From the NCBI RefSeq assembly GCF_011761345.1, contig NZ_JAASRY010000005.1:124001-188000 (forward strand): a stretch of 64,000 nt of DNA, read 5' to 3'. Source of the DNA: Thalassobacillus devorans. Lineage in GTDB: Bacteria; Bacillota; Bacilli; Bacillales; Halobacillaceae. This document shows, one piece after another, positions 8,511 through 19,155 of this stretch. The notes beneath the pieces are model-generated. The model did not search any database and was not told where the DNA came from. It saw nothing but the letters and a program-made list of their open reading frames with translations. The position numbers and the translations under genes were made by a program. Each line of letters begins with the position of its first letter. Position 1 is the first letter of the stretch.

Positions 8511-8567
8511 GGAGGGGAGGAGCATCGTATGTTCCTCCTTTTACTTTTACTAAAAGAGGTGTTCTAA
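8511..8567 (+). promoter_or_regulatory. Hairpin and 12-codon leader ORF between purB and purC
   Basis: GGAGGA (8516-8521) pairs with TCCTCC (8533-8538), followed by TTTTA. An ATG at 8529, in the hairpin loop, opens a 12-codon frame MFLLLLLLKEVF that stops at 8565-8567, two bases before the purC ATG. Its own strong Shine-Dalgarno (GGAGGGGAGG) lies in the stem. This could be a partial terminator, a processing site or a translational coupling device. It may also be chance. Confidence 0.35.
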
Positions 8568-8569
8568 AA

Positions 8570-9292
8570 ATGAAAGGCTCCCTATTATATGAAGGTAAAG
8601 CAAAGAAAGTCTATCATGTGGAAGGCAAACCGGAACAACTAGTCCTCTCCTATAAAAACGATGCTACTGCTTTTAATGGAAAGAAGAAGGATCAATTTGA
8701 AGGTAAAGGCCGCTTGAATAACTTGATTACCAGCCGAATTTTCGAACATTTACACCAGCAGCATATTCCCTCGCATTTTTTGAAGTCGCTGAACGATAAT
8801 GAACAACTTGTTCAAAAAACAACAATAATTCCGCTTGAAGTGGTTGTTCGTAACATTGCCGCAGGAAGCCTGACAAGGCGCCTGGCGATACAGGAAAAAA
8901 CAGTACTTCAACCTCCCATTATCGAACTTTTTTATAAAAACGATGACCTCGATGATCCACTCATCAATGATGATCATGCGAAACGGTTAGCGAATGTGAC
9001 CGAGCATGACCTGGACAATATAAAAATTCTTGCACTTAAGATCAATGAAATATTAAAACGGTTATTTAAACAGGCTGATTTGGAGTTAGTAGATTTCAAA
9101 TTGGAATTCGGCCGTTTGCATGACGGCAACATCGTCCTGGCTGATGAAATTTCGCCAGATACATGCCGTCTATGGGATGCAGCAACTGGAGAGAAGATGG
9201 ATAAGGATGTCTTCCGGGAAGATATCGGCGATTTAATAGCAACCTATGAAACTATTTTACAACGACTGGAGGAGAGCATATGCGCAAAGTAA
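8570..9292 (+). CDS. purC: SAICAR synthetase
   Basis: Condenses CAIR with aspartate using ATP. The 240-residue length is standard. Visible motifs are LLYEGKAKKVY at the N-terminus, LSYKNDATAFNGKKKDQFEGKG, the nucleotide region IPLEVVVRNIAAGSLTRR (about 83-100) and VDFKLEFG...LADEISPDTCRLWD near the C-terminus. The Shine-Dalgarno is the AAGAGGTG inside the preceding mini-ORF. It overlaps purS by 13 bp. Confidence 0.97.
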   Translation: MKGSLLYEGKAKKVYHVEGKPEQLVLSYKNDATAFNGKKKDQFEGKGRLNNLITSRIFEHLHQQHIPSHFLKSLNDNEQLVQKTTIIPLEVVVRNIAAGSLTRRLAIQEKTVLQPPIIELFYKNDDLDDPLINDDHAKRLANVTEHDLDNIKILALKINEILKRLFKQADLELVDFKLEFGRLHDGNIVLADEISPDTCRLWDAATGEKMDKDVFREDIGDLIATYETILQRLEESICAK

Positions 9293-9528
9293 AAGTTTAT
9301 ATCACATTGAAAGAAGGGGTTCTGGATCCTCAAGGGAAGGCTGTCAAAAACTCTCTCAACACATTAGATTACGGCAACGTAAATGAGGTAAGGGTCGGAA
9401 AGTATATGGAAGTCATGATGGAAGAATCCGAGAACCTGGAAGCTCAGGTGGAAGAAATGTGCGATAAGCTGCTTGCCAACCCAGTCATTGAAGATTATTC
9501 CTACGAGATTGAGGAGGTCATCGCGTGA
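9280..9528 (+). CDS. purS: FGAM synthase subunit PurS
   Basis: Small subunit of the three-part phosphoribosylformylglycinamidine synthase used by Gram-positive bacteria. At 82 residues ([20 protein letters not shown]...) it forms the ferredoxin-like fold that bridges PurL and PurQ and helps channel ammonia (family knowledge). Starts inside purC after GGAGGAGAG. Ends inside the purQ start. Confidence 0.95.
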   Translation: MRKVKVYITLKEGVLDPQGKAVKNSLNTLDYGNVNEVRVGKYMEVMMEESENLEAQVEEMCDKLLANPVIEDYSYEIEEVIA

Positions 9529-10208
9529 AGTTCGCCGTTGTTGTGTTTCCTGGGTCGAATTGTGACCGGGACATGTATCATGCCGTTAAAGAAGGGTTGA
9601 ACGAAGAGGCGGAATTAGTCTGGTATCTGGACGCTGACTTATCTTCTTATGATGCGATTTTGCTTCCTGGAGGATTTTCATACGGTGATTATCTCCGTTC
9701 TGGATCGATCGCTTCTACCTCCCATATTATTCAGCAAATCAAAAAAGCGGCGGCTGACAAAAAGCCGGTCTTAGGGGTTTGCAATGGGTTTCAGATTTTA
9801 CTGGAGTCCGGGCTATTGCCAGGTGCCATGCTGGCAAATCGTGATTTGAAATTCATGTGTCACCAGGAAGAATTGCGTGTAGAAAATAATAAGACGATGT
9901 TCACCTCTGAATACCAAAAAGACGGACTAATCCATCTGCCGATTGCCCATGGTGAAGGAAATTATTACTGTGACGATGCTGCTTATCAACAACTGAAGGA
10001 TAATAAACAGATTGTTTTTACGTACGCGAATAATCCTAATGGCTCGACAGGAGATATTGCAGGTATCGTTAATGAAACCGGAAATGTACTGGGGATGATG
10101 CCTCACCCGGAACGCGCGGTCGAAAGCCTGCTCGGAAATGCGGACGGACTTCGTTTGTTTCAATCCATTTTAACGTATTGGAGGAATAACCATGCCATCC
10201 ATGCTTGA
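9525..10208 (+). CDS. purQ: FGAM synthase glutaminase subunit PurQ
   Basis: Class I glutamine amidotransferase supplying ammonia to PurL. 227 residues, GTG start after GAGGAGGT. Nucleophile Cys86 lies in [23 protein letters not shown] is at 49-60, and the His/Glu pair is in [10 protein letters not shown] near residue 195. It overlaps purS by 4 bp and purL by 17 bp, so the three subunits are translationally coupled. Confidence 0.96.
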   Translation: MKFAVVVFPGSNCDRDMYHAVKEGLNEEAELVWYLDADLSSYDAILLPGGFSYGDYLRSGSIASTSHIIQQIKKAAADKKPVLGVCNGFQILLESGLLPGAMLANRDLKFMCHQEELRVENNKTMFTSEYQKDGLIHLPIAHGEGNYYCDDAAYQQLKDNKQIVFTYANNPNGSTGDIAGIVNETGNVLGMMPHPERAVESLLGNADGLRLFQSILTYWRNNHAIHA

Positions 10209-12417
10209 AATCAGTCCTGATCAAATTGAACGGAATCGACTATATGCAGAAATGGGACTCAGCGACCAGGAATATAAGCAGGTTGTCGAACTGTTGGGCA
10301 GACGACCGAACCATACGGAAATCGGCCTATTTTCGGTTATGTGGTCCGAGCATTGCAGTTATAAAAATTCTAAGCCTTTGCTGAAAAAATTTCCTACGGA
10401 AGGCCCGCAAGTATTGCAGGGTCCTGGGGAAGGTGCCGGAATCATTGATATCGGCGATGATCAGGCTGTCGTATTCAAAATCGAAAGCCATAACCACCCG
10501 TCAGCCGTTGAGCCTTATCAAGGGGCGGCGACAGGTGTCGGAGGTATCATTCGCGACGTGTTTTCCATGGGAGCCCGTCCGATTGCTCTGTTGAATTCAC
10601 TTCGTTTCGGTTCGTTGAAGCATCCGAGAATCAAATATCTGTTTGAGGAAGTAGTACGTGGAATTGCCGGCTATGGCAACTGTGTCGGCGTTCCAACAGT
10701 CGGAGGAGAAGTCCAGTTTGACGATGCTTATGAAGGAAACCCACTTGTCAATGCCATGTGTGTCGGTCTGATTGATCACAAAGACATTCAAAAAGGGATT
10801 GCAGCCGGAGTCGGAAACACGGTCATGTATGTGGGAGCTAAAACCGGGCGTGATGGTATACATGGTGCTACATTTGCTTCCGAAGAATTATCAGAAGAAG
10901 CGGAAAGTAAGCGCCCATCAGTCCAGGTGGGTGATCCATTTATGGAAAAACTGTTGATTGAAGCGTGTCTGGAGGTCATCAATCATGACGCCCTTATCGG
11001 GATACAGGATATGGGAGCGGCCGGACTGACCTCATCTGCCAGTGAAATGGCGAGTAAAGCCGGTACAGGAATGGAAATGAATTTAGATCATATTCCGCAG
11101 CGGGAGCTGAATATGTCGCCATACGAGATGATGTTGTCCGAATCCCAGGAGCGGATGCTGCTAGTCATTGAAAAAGGACGCGAGCAGGAGATTCGTAAGA
11201 TTTTTGAAAAGTACGATCTGGAAGCAGTGGCAGTCGGGGAAGTCATTGAGGAGCGCCGTTTCCGTTTATCCCATAAAGGAAAGGTGGTCGCGGATGTACC
11301 CGTAGACGCATTGGCAGAAGATGCCCCTGTCTATCATCAGCCATCCCGTGTACCGGAATATTTTAAAGAATTTCAGGAGATGGAAGATTATCAGCCTATC
11401 ATTAAAGACTATGAAAAAACCTTGATTGACCTCTTGAAGCAGCCGACAATTGCCAGCAAGGAATGGGTCTATGACCAGTATGATTCCATGGTGCAGACTA
11501 ATACGGTAGTCACCCCGGGTTCTGATGCAGCCGTGCTTCGTGTTCGTGGCACAAAGAAAGCACTCGCGATGACGACGGATTGTAATTCTCGTTATATCTA
11601 CCTTGACCCGGAAATGGGCGGTAAGATTGCTGTAGCAGAAGCCGCGCGGAATATCGTCTGTGCAGGTGCCCGTCCGCTAGGTTTGACGGACGGTTTGAAT
11701 TTCGGCTCTCCGGAAAACCCGGAAATCTTCTGGCAGATGGAAAAGAGTGTCGATGGTATGAGTGAAGCATGTGAGCAGCTTGAAGCACCGGTCATCAGTG
11801 GAAATGTATCGCTTTACAACGAATCATATGGGAAAGCGATATACCCAACGCCGATTGTAGGGATGGTCGGTCTGATCGAAGATACTGACCATATAACACG
11901 TTCCGATTTCCAGCGGTCCGGAGATTTGATTTATGTGATTGGAAAAGCACAGGCGGACTTCGGTGGGAGCGAGCTGCAAGGTATATTGGAAGGTCGTCAT
12001 TTTGGCAAACCTCCTCATATCGATTTAGGAGTGGAAAAAGAGCGCCAGAACCATTTGCTGGCTGCCATACAGGCAGGGGTTGTCCAATCAGCTCATGATA
12101 TTTCTGAAGGTGGGTTGGCAGTGGCGCTGGCAGAGAATCTGTTTGCGCAACAGTTTGGTTGTAAAGTGGAGTTAGAAGGAGATACTGTGGCAGAGCTTTT
12201 CTCTGAAACACAATCCCGATTCATTATCTCTGTGAGTCCTGAAAAACAGAAAGAGTGGGAGCAGTTAATGACAGAGGCAGTTCTTATCGGGCACGTAACA
12301 GATGATGGGGAATACCGTTTAAACGTCAACGGTGAGCCGATCATTCATACGGCGACGAATAAATTGAAGGACGCCTGGAAAGGAGCCATTCCATGCTTGG
12401 TGAAATCAAAGGCCTGA
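10192..12417 (+). CDS. purL: FGAM synthase large subunit PurL (small type)
   Basis: Converts FGAR, ATP and ammonia into FGAM. At 741 residues it is the short form that needs PurS and PurQ. Motifs include [34 protein letters not shown] (ATP/FGAR site), DLGAAG-type [12 protein letters not shown], and the second AIRS-like half with GGSELQG and [15 protein letters not shown]. Starts ATG after GGAGGAATAACC and overlaps purF by 25 bp. Confidence 0.97.
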   Translation: MPSMLEISPDQIERNRLYAEMGLSDQEYKQVVELLGRRPNHTEIGLFSVMWSEHCSYKNSKPLLKKFPTEGPQVLQGPGEGAGIIDIGDDQAVVFKIESHNHPSAVEPYQGAATGVGGIIRDVFSMGARPIALLNSLRFGSLKHPRIKYLFEEVVRGIAGYGNCVGVPTVGGEVQFDDAYEGNPLVNAMCVGLIDHKDIQKGIAAGVGNTVMYVGAKTGRDGIHGATFASEELSEEAESKRPSVQVGDPFMEKLLIEACLEVINHDALIGIQDMGAAGLTSSASEMASKAGTGMEMNLDHIPQRELNMSPYEMMLSESQERMLLVIEKGREQEIRKIFEKYDLEAVAVGEVIEERRFRLSHKGKVVADVPVDALAEDAPVYHQPSRVPEYFKEFQEMEDYQPIIKDYEKTLIDLLKQPTIASKEWVYDQYDSMVQTNTVVTPGSDAAVLRVRGTKKALAMTTDCNSRYIYLDPEMGGKIAVAEAARNIVCAGARPLGLTDGLNFGSPENPEIFWQMEKSVDGMSEACEQLEAPVISGNVSLYNESYGKAIYPTPIVGMVGLIEDTDHITRSDFQRSGDLIYVIGKAQADFGGSELQGILEGRHFGKPPHIDLGVEKERQNHLLAAIQAGVVQSAHDISEGGLAVALAENLFAQQFGCKVELEGDTVAELFSETQSRFIISVSPEKQKEWEQLMTEAVLIGHVTDDGEYRLNVNGEPIIHTATNKLKDAWKGAIPCLVKSKA

Positions 12418-13805
12418 ATGAAGAATGTGGCATCTTTGGTGTATGGGGACATGAAGAGTCAGCACAGATTACGTATTACGGACTCCATGCCTTACAGCAT
12501 CGCGGCCAGGAAGGAGCCGGAATTGTCGTCAGTGATGGAGAAGAGTTGAAACTGGCCAAAGGGCTTGGGTTAGTAAACGATGTTTTCCAGCAGGATATGC
12601 TGGATAATTTAGAAGGCCATGCCGCACTTGGTCATGTCCGTTATGCCACGCAAGGTGGTGGAGGTTATGAAAATGTCCAGCCGTTATTGTTTCGCTCGCA
12701 AAAAAGCAGCATGGCACTTGCTCATAACGGAAACCTCGTGAATGCCCAGGCGCTGAAAATGCAGCTGGAAGCACAGGGAAGCATTTTGCAGACGACCTCT
12801 GACACCGAGGTGATCGCTCACTTGATTAAAAGGAGCGGCCACTTGAATATGGAAGAGGCATTGGTACAAGCTCTTACAATGATTAAAGGGGCTTACGCAT
12901 TTGCTGTCATGACGGAAAAACAATTATTTGTCGCCCAGGATCCGCGCGGCTTGCGGCCGTTATCGATCGGCCGGATCGGCAGTGCTTATGTCGTCGCTTC
13001 AGAAACTTGTGCGTTTGATGTCGTCGGAGCTGAACATGAACGGGACGTCGAGCCGGGAGAGTTATTGATCATCGATGAAAACGGCATCGAATCGAAGCGA
13101 TTTTCTGCACCGATTCAACGGACACTATGTTCCATGGAGCACGTCTATTTTTCCCGTCCGGACAGCAATCTGGATGGCATCAACGTCCATGCATCAAGAA
13201 AGCGGATGGGAAAAGTGCTTGCTGATGAAGCACCGGTAGAAGCCGATGTCGTCACCGGTGTGCCTGATTCCAGTATATCCGCAGCAATCGGTTATGCAGA
13301 AGCTTCACGAACACCATATGAACTTGGGTTGATAAAAAACCGCTATGTCGGCAGGACATTTATCCAGCCTTCCCAGGAATTGCGGGAGCAGGGTGTGAAA
13401 ATGAAGCTGTCCGCCGTTCGCGGCATTGTTGATGGGAAGCGCGTCGTCATGGTCGATGATTCCATCGTCCGGGGAACAACCAGCCGCAGAATCGTAAGGC
13501 TTTTAAAAGAAGCAGGAGCTATTGAAGTCCATGTCCGGATTGCATCACCACCGATAAAGAACCCTTGTTATTATGGCATTGATACTTCTACAGAGGGTGA
13601 ACTGATTGCGGCTAATCATAGTCTGGAAGAAATGCAGGAGATCATCGGAGCTGACAGCCTTGCATTTTTATCTGTGCAAGGGTTGGAGGATGCCATCTAC
13701 CAGGATGGCCAATCCCTAAACCACGGTCCCTGTGCTGCCTGTTTCACAGGCAACTATCCGACAGAAATCTATCCAAACACAGTGCCGCCCTACGTTAAAG
13801 CTTAA
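12393..13805 (+). CDS. purF: Amidophosphoribosyltransferase
   Basis: Commits PRPP to purine synthesis by transferring glutamine nitrogen. The 470-residue precursor starts [11 protein letters not shown] followed by CGIFG. The 11-residue propeptide would be removed to expose Cys12 as the N-terminal nucleophile, as in the B. subtilis enzyme. The PRPP loop is [14 protein letters not shown]. Cysteines in NPCYYGID and GPCAACFTG, plus LCSME, match the [4Fe-4S] ligands of the Bacillus-type enzyme, which makes it oxygen-sensitive. Shine-Dalgarno AAAGGAG inside purL. Confidence 0.97.
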   Translation: MLGEIKGLNEECGIFGVWGHEESAQITYYGLHALQHRGQEGAGIVVSDGEELKLAKGLGLVNDVFQQDMLDNLEGHAALGHVRYATQGGGGYENVQPLLFRSQKSSMALAHNGNLVNAQALKMQLEAQGSILQTTSDTEVIAHLIKRSGHLNMEEALVQALTMIKGAYAFAVMTEKQLFVAQDPRGLRPLSIGRIGSAYVVASETCAFDVVGAEHERDVEPGELLIIDENGIESKRFSAPIQRTLCSMEHVYFSRPDSNLDGINVHASRKRMGKVLADEAPVEADVVTGVPDSSISAAIGYAEASRTPYELGLIKNRYVGRTFIQPSQELREQGVKMKLSAVRGIVDGKRVVMVDDSIVRGTTSRRIVRLLKEAGAIEVHVRIASPPIKNPCYYGIDTSTEGELIAANHSLEEMQEIIGADSLAFLSVQGLEDAIYQDGQSLNHGPCAACFTGNYPTEIYPNTVPPYVKA

Positions 13806-13836
13806 TAGTCAAATACAAAAAAAGTGAGGGTTCATA

Positions 13837-14859
13837 ATGAGCGAGCAATATAAACAAGCAGGTGTCGACGTTGAAGCAGGTTATCAGGCAGTTGAACAAA
13901 TGAAAAAGCATGTGACACGGACATTACGCCCGGAAGTAGTCGGTGGTCTCGGTGCCTTTGCTGGTATATTTGATATCAGTCAATTTAATTACAATCATCC
14001 CGTACTTGTCACTGGCACGGATGGAGTCGGTACCAAGTTAAAGCTGGCATTCGAGATGGAAAAACACGATACCATCGGACAGGACGCTGTGGCGATGTGT
14101 GTGAATGATATTGTAGCTCAAGGGGCAGACCCGTTATTTTTCCTAGACTATATCGCTTGCGGAAAAAACAATCCGGATCAAGTTGAACAGATTGTCAAAG
14201 GGATCGCTGATGGTTGTGAAGCCTCCGGTTGTTCTTTGATTGGCGGCGAAACAGCTGAAATGCCTGGGATGTATGATCCGAAAGAGTATGACCTTGCTGG
14301 TTTCGCTGTTGGAATTTCTGAAAAGGAAGAGCTGATCACTGGAGAAGATGTACGTGCTGGCGATGCGGTAATCGGTCTTGCTTCCTCCGGTCTCCATTCC
14401 AACGGTTTCTCATTAGTACGGAAAATCATTGCAGAACAAAATTTAAATTTGAAGGATACCTACCCTGGATTACCGGAACCTCTGGGGGAAGTCCTTCTAA
14501 CACCGACCAGGTTGTATGCCAATCAAGTTCAAATCATGAAAACACAATCGACCCTAAAGGGCGTTGCGCATATTACCGGCGGTGGTTTCTATGAGAACAT
14601 CCCGCGCGCATTGCCGGATGGTTTTGGCGTCGAAATTGACCGCAACTCCTGGAAACAGCCGGCTATATTCCCATTCCTGCAGCAACAGGGGAATTTATCT
14701 GATGAGGAAATGTTTGGTGTATTCAATATGGGTATCGGCATGGTCGTCATCATATCGGAAGCTGTCAGGGAAGAAGTCATGAACCACTTGGAACAAGCTG
14801 GCGAAACTGCTTATCATATTGGTATGGTTACGGCCCAGGAAGGGATTCAATGGCTATGA
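13837..14859 (+). CDS. purM: AIR synthetase (FGAM cyclo-ligase)
   Basis: ATP-dependent closure of FGAM to AIR. 340 residues with the ATP/phosphate motif [15 protein letters not shown] (about 58-72), [31 protein letters not shown] and [13 protein letters not shown]. It starts after AGTGAGGGTTC, 31 bp past purF, the only non-overlapping junction among purC to purH. It overlaps purN by 10 bp. Confidence 0.97.
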   Translation: MSEQYKQAGVDVEAGYQAVEQMKKHVTRTLRPEVVGGLGAFAGIFDISQFNYNHPVLVTGTDGVGTKLKLAFEMEKHDTIGQDAVAMCVNDIVAQGADPLFFLDYIACGKNNPDQVEQIVKGIADGCEASGCSLIGGETAEMPGMYDPKEYDLAGFAVGISEKEELITGEDVRAGDAVIGLASSGLHSNGFSLVRKIIAEQNLNLKDTYPGLPEPLGEVLLTPTRLYANQVQIMKTQSTLKGVAHITGGGFYENIPRALPDGFGVEIDRNSWKQPAIFPFLQQQGNLSDEEMFGVFNMGIGMVVIISEAVREEVMNHLEQAGETAYHIGMVTAQEGIQWL

Positions 14860-15434
14860 TAAAGGCTGCGGTTTTTGCCTCAGGTACAGGTAGTAATTTT
14901 GATGCCATTGTAAAGGCTTCAGAGGCAGGCGGCATTCCTTGTGATATCCAGCTGCTTGTGTGCGACCGAAAGGATGCTGTGGTTATTACGAAAGCCGAAC
15001 AGAAAAATATCGACACGTTTGTGTTCTCTCCCAAAGAATTTGACGGAAAGGATGCGTATGAACGTCAGATTCTATTAGAATGTAGAGAGCGGGGGATAGA
15101 ATGGGTATTTCTTGCCGGGTACATGCGTTTAATCGGCCCCGTCCTGCTCGAACCATTTAAGAACCGGATTATCAATATCCATCCTTCACTTTTGCCTGCT
15201 TTTCCCGGCAAAGATGCGATCGGCCAGGCTTTTGAAAAGCAAGTGAAGGTGACAGGGGTGACCATCCATTATATCGACGACGGGATGGATACCGGTCCGA
15301 TCATCGAACAGGAAGCTATCCGTATAACGGCGAAAGACACGAAAGAAACGCTGCAGCAAAAAATCCAGGCAGTTGAACATTCCCTATACCCTAAAGTGAT
15401 CCAATCATTATTAGTCGAGGAGGAAGTACATTGA
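14850..15434 (+). CDS. purN: GAR transformylase (10-formyl-THF dependent)
   Basis: Formylates GAR using 10-formyl-tetrahydrofolate. 194 residues. Substrate loop [10 protein letters not shown] is at 11-20, catalytic Asn109, His111 lie in [16 protein letters not shown] and Asp147 in DDGMDTGPI. All three catalytic residues are kept. Start ATG follows AGGAAGGG within purM. The alternative ATG two codons later gives MIKAAVFA and cannot be excluded. Confidence 0.96.
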   Translation: MAMIKAAVFASGTGSNFDAIVKASEAGGIPCDIQLLVCDRKDAVVITKAEQKNIDTFVFSPKEFDGKDAYERQILLECRERGIEWVFLAGYMRLIGPVLLEPFKNRIINIHPSLLPAFPGKDAIGQAFEKQVKVTGVTIHYIDDGMDTGPIIEQEAIRITAKDTKETLQQKIQAVEHSLYPKVIQSLLVEEEVH

Positions 15435-16969
15435 GTGAGAAGAAGCGAGCATTATTGAGTGTTTCCGATAAAACAGGTCTGGCCGATTTTGCAAAGAAGC
15501 TAGTAGAGAGCGGGTATGAACTGGTATCTACCGGAGGTACGAAAAAAGCCATTGAGGAAGCTGGTATCCCGGTGCTTTCCATTAGTGATGTAACTAACTT
15601 TCCGGAGATTATGGATGGTCGTGTCAAAACGCTGCACCCTGCTGTCCATAGTGCCCTATTAGCAAAACGGGACAACGAAGTACACATGGATCAGCTTCGC
15701 AAATTAGAGCTGGATACGATCGACATGGTAGTCGTCAATTTGTATCCATTCCAGAAAACGATCGCGAAGCCTGATGTGACAGAAGAGGATGCGATTGAGA
15801 ATATAGATATCGGAGGACCTACCATGCTTCGCGCGGCAGCTAAGAACTTCCAGGACGTCATTGTCGTCGTTGATCCGGCAGATTATGACATGGTTGCTGA
15901 AGGGTTGCAAAATGACGGACTTAGTGTCGATGTACGTAAACGTCTTGCCGGTAAAGTTTATCGTCATACCGCCAATTATGATGCGGCGATCGCAGCGTAC
16001 TTTACAGAGATAACCGAAGATGATTATCCAGAAACCTACACCGCTACTTTTGAAAAAGTCCAGTCGCTTCGTTATGGAGAGAATCCTCATCAGACAGCGG
16101 CTTTTTATAAGCAGGAGAATGCGGAAGGGACGTCGCTTGCCAATGCCGAGCAGTTGAACGGCAAGGAGCTTTCCTACAACAATATTCAGGATGCCAATGC
16201 TGCTCTTGAAATCGTGCAGGAATTCAAGAAGCCAGCGGCTGTCGCAGTCAAACATATGAATCCTTGTGGGGTTGGAACAGGAAGCGGCCTGGCCGAAGCA
16301 TACCAGAAAGCTTACGAGGGAGATCCGGTTTCTATCTTCGGAGGGATTGTTGCTGTTAATCAGGAAGTGGATATGGTTACTGCTGAAAAGATGAAAGAGA
16401 TTTTCCTGGAAATCATCATTGCTCCGAAATTCAGTAAGGAAGCATTAAAAGTGCTCACCACGAAGAAGAACCTGCGCCTGCTGGAAGTGGATATCACAAA
16501 GCCGAAAAAGACAGCTCAAAAGCTTACTTCTGTCAGCGGCGGGCTGCTTGTCCAGGATGCCGATACGGGAAGCATCGATGGCGTAGAGTTAGAAGTAGCG
16601 ACCGATCGTGAACCGACAGCCCAGGAATTAGAAGATTTGAAATTAAGCTGGCAGGTTGTTAAACACGTGAAGTCTAATGCGATCGTTGTCGCAAAGGCAG
16701 ATCAGACGCTTGGAATTGGTGCTGGCCAGATGAATCGTGTCGGTGCAGCCAAAATCGCATTTGAGCAGGCAGGAGATAAAGCCAAAGGAGCCGTGATGGC
16801 TTCGGATGCCTTCTTCCCTATGCCGGACACCGTGGAAGCAGCTGCCGAAGCTGGAATCACCGCTATCATCCAGCCTGGCGGTTCGAAACGTGACCAGGAC
16901 TCAATTGACGCCTGTAATCAGCATGGAATCGCAATGGTTTTTACTGGAATGCGACATTTCAAACATTAA
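15431..16969 (+). CDS. purH: Bifunctional AICAR transformylase / IMP cyclohydrolase
   Basis: Last two steps to IMP. 512 residues: an N-terminal MGS-like cyclohydrolase domain (SVSDKTGLADFAKKL, STGGTKKAIEEAGIPV, DGRVKTLHPAVHS) and a C-terminal AICAR transformylase with LRYGENPHQTAAFY and VAVKHMNPCGVG, which holds the catalytic Lys-His pair. The start (TTG at 15431, after GTCGAGGAGG) overlaps the purN stop by 4 bp. Confidence 0.97.
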   Translation: MSEKKRALLSVSDKTGLADFAKKLVESGYELVSTGGTKKAIEEAGIPVLSISDVTNFPEIMDGRVKTLHPAVHSALLAKRDNEVHMDQLRKLELDTIDMVVVNLYPFQKTIAKPDVTEEDAIENIDIGGPTMLRAAAKNFQDVIVVVDPADYDMVAEGLQNDGLSVDVRKRLAGKVYRHTANYDAAIAAYFTEITEDDYPETYTATFEKVQSLRYGENPHQTAAFYKQENAEGTSLANAEQLNGKELSYNNIQDANAALEIVQEFKKPAAVAVKHMNPCGVGTGSGLAEAYQKAYEGDPVSIFGGIVAVNQEVDMVTAEKMKEIFLEIIIAPKFSKEALKVLTTKKNLRLLEVDITKPKKTAQKLTSVSGGLLVQDADTGSIDGVELEVATDREPTAQELEDLKLSWQVVKHVKSNAIVVAKADQTLGIGAGQMNRVGAAKIAFEQAGDKAKGAVMASDAFFPMPDTVEAAAEAGITAIIQPGGSKRDQDSIDACNQHGIAMVFTGMRHFKH

Positions 16970-18343
<1,374 letters not shown>

Positions 18344-18403
18344 GTGCCTTTTCACTCCTATCTAAAATAAATTCTATTTGAATTCACAGCTTTTGCTTAA
18401 GAG

Positions 18404-18579
18404 TGGTTTCGTTACTTATACGGGGAGAAAAATGGGGACTGGGAAATAGCTCGCTTTCCGCGGGGAAGACGGCAAGCCTCCTCGAGCTAAAGCTCTGCGG
18501 GGTCTTGCCAGTCTATCCTTTCCCGCAGGAGTCTCGCCATTTCCCAGTCCCCATTACTATGAATAGAATAACGAAACCA
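18404..18579. repeat. 176-bp nested palindromic element
   Basis: Outer arms are TGGTTTCGTTA (18404-18414) and TAACGAAACCA (18569-18579). Inner 16-bp perfect arms are ATGGGGACTGGGAAAT (18432-18447) and its complement (18539-18554). The GC-rich core contains CTCGCTTTCCGCGGGG, a GAGCT-AA-AGCTC hairpin and CCCGCAGGAGTCTCGCC. Similar cores recur between genes in many Bacillaceae (recollection, not checked). No ORF or transposase lies inside. A decayed partial copy is at 28800-28880. The rest of the gap (18580-18700) shows nothing recognisable. Confidence 0.75.
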
Positions 18580-18700
18580 TCTTCATAAATTATATTTAAG
18601 GCATACTCCAACATACATTTTGAAATAAAATCTTCGACTTTACAGCCCTTTATTTGCACCTTTTAAATTTGTTCAAGAGAGTCTTAAAGGAAACATCCAA

Positions 18701-18747
18701 GGCTGTCCTATAAGTCTGTACCGGACTTTCTAAGGGACAGCTTTTTG
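18701..18747 (+). terminator. Terminator-like hairpin downstream of the pur operon
   Basis: GGCTGTCCTATAAGTC pairs with the arm GGACTTTCTAAGGGACAGC and is followed by TTTTT. It lies about 430 bp after purD, so it could end long readthrough transcripts. It could equally be a recurrent palindrome without that role. Confidence 0.5.
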
Positions 18748-18783
18748 TTATGGATTCATAATACCTGAAAAGCAGGGCTGAGA

Positions 18784-19041
18784 TTAAGAAGGATTGATGG
18801 CCTGGTCTTTCTCCTGATGGTCATCTTCTTGCATCGTTTGCTGTACGATTGCAGTGACTGGACAAAAGCGGACAATTCCTTCCGCAATCTTCATCGCTCC
18901 GATGATGATCCATAACACATTTGTCTCCGAGTACGGGCGTTTCAAGGCGCGGATGGTGCAAAAACTTAACATTGTTAATCCGGCAGTAATCCTTACTAAA
19001 GCATTTAAAATGCCGATATTAGGTTTGAGACGTTTGAACAT
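18784..19041 (-). CDS. DUF2892 (YgaP-type) small membrane protein
   Basis: 85 residues: MFKRLKPNIGILNALVRITAGL opens the typical DUF2892 pattern (N-I-G-x-x-[ND]-x-x-x-R), then two hydrophobic segments and a polar acidic tail. The DUF2892 domain is found in the membrane anchor of rhodanese YgaP and as stand-alone proteins of unknown role. A TTG nine bases upstream is open, but AAAGGAGC is correctly spaced for the ATG at 19041. Stands alone between the pur operon and yerA. Confidence 0.75.
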   Translation of the reverse strand: MFKRLKPNIGILNALVRITAGLTMLSFCTIRALKRPYSETNVLWIIIGAMKIAEGIVRFCPVTAIVQQTMQEDDHQEKDQAINPS

Positions 19042-19155
19042 AATGAACAAGCTCCTTTACTGTCATATTTTTGTCAAATAATACTTCAAAACGTTACTGC
19101 GTGAAAACGCTTCCTGTGTTAAGATAGAAAGAAACTCCAAACTGGGGGAAGGATA

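Noticed and set aside
15704-16255. A 183-codon open frame antisense to purH
   Set aside because: Shadow frame without a ribosome-binding site.
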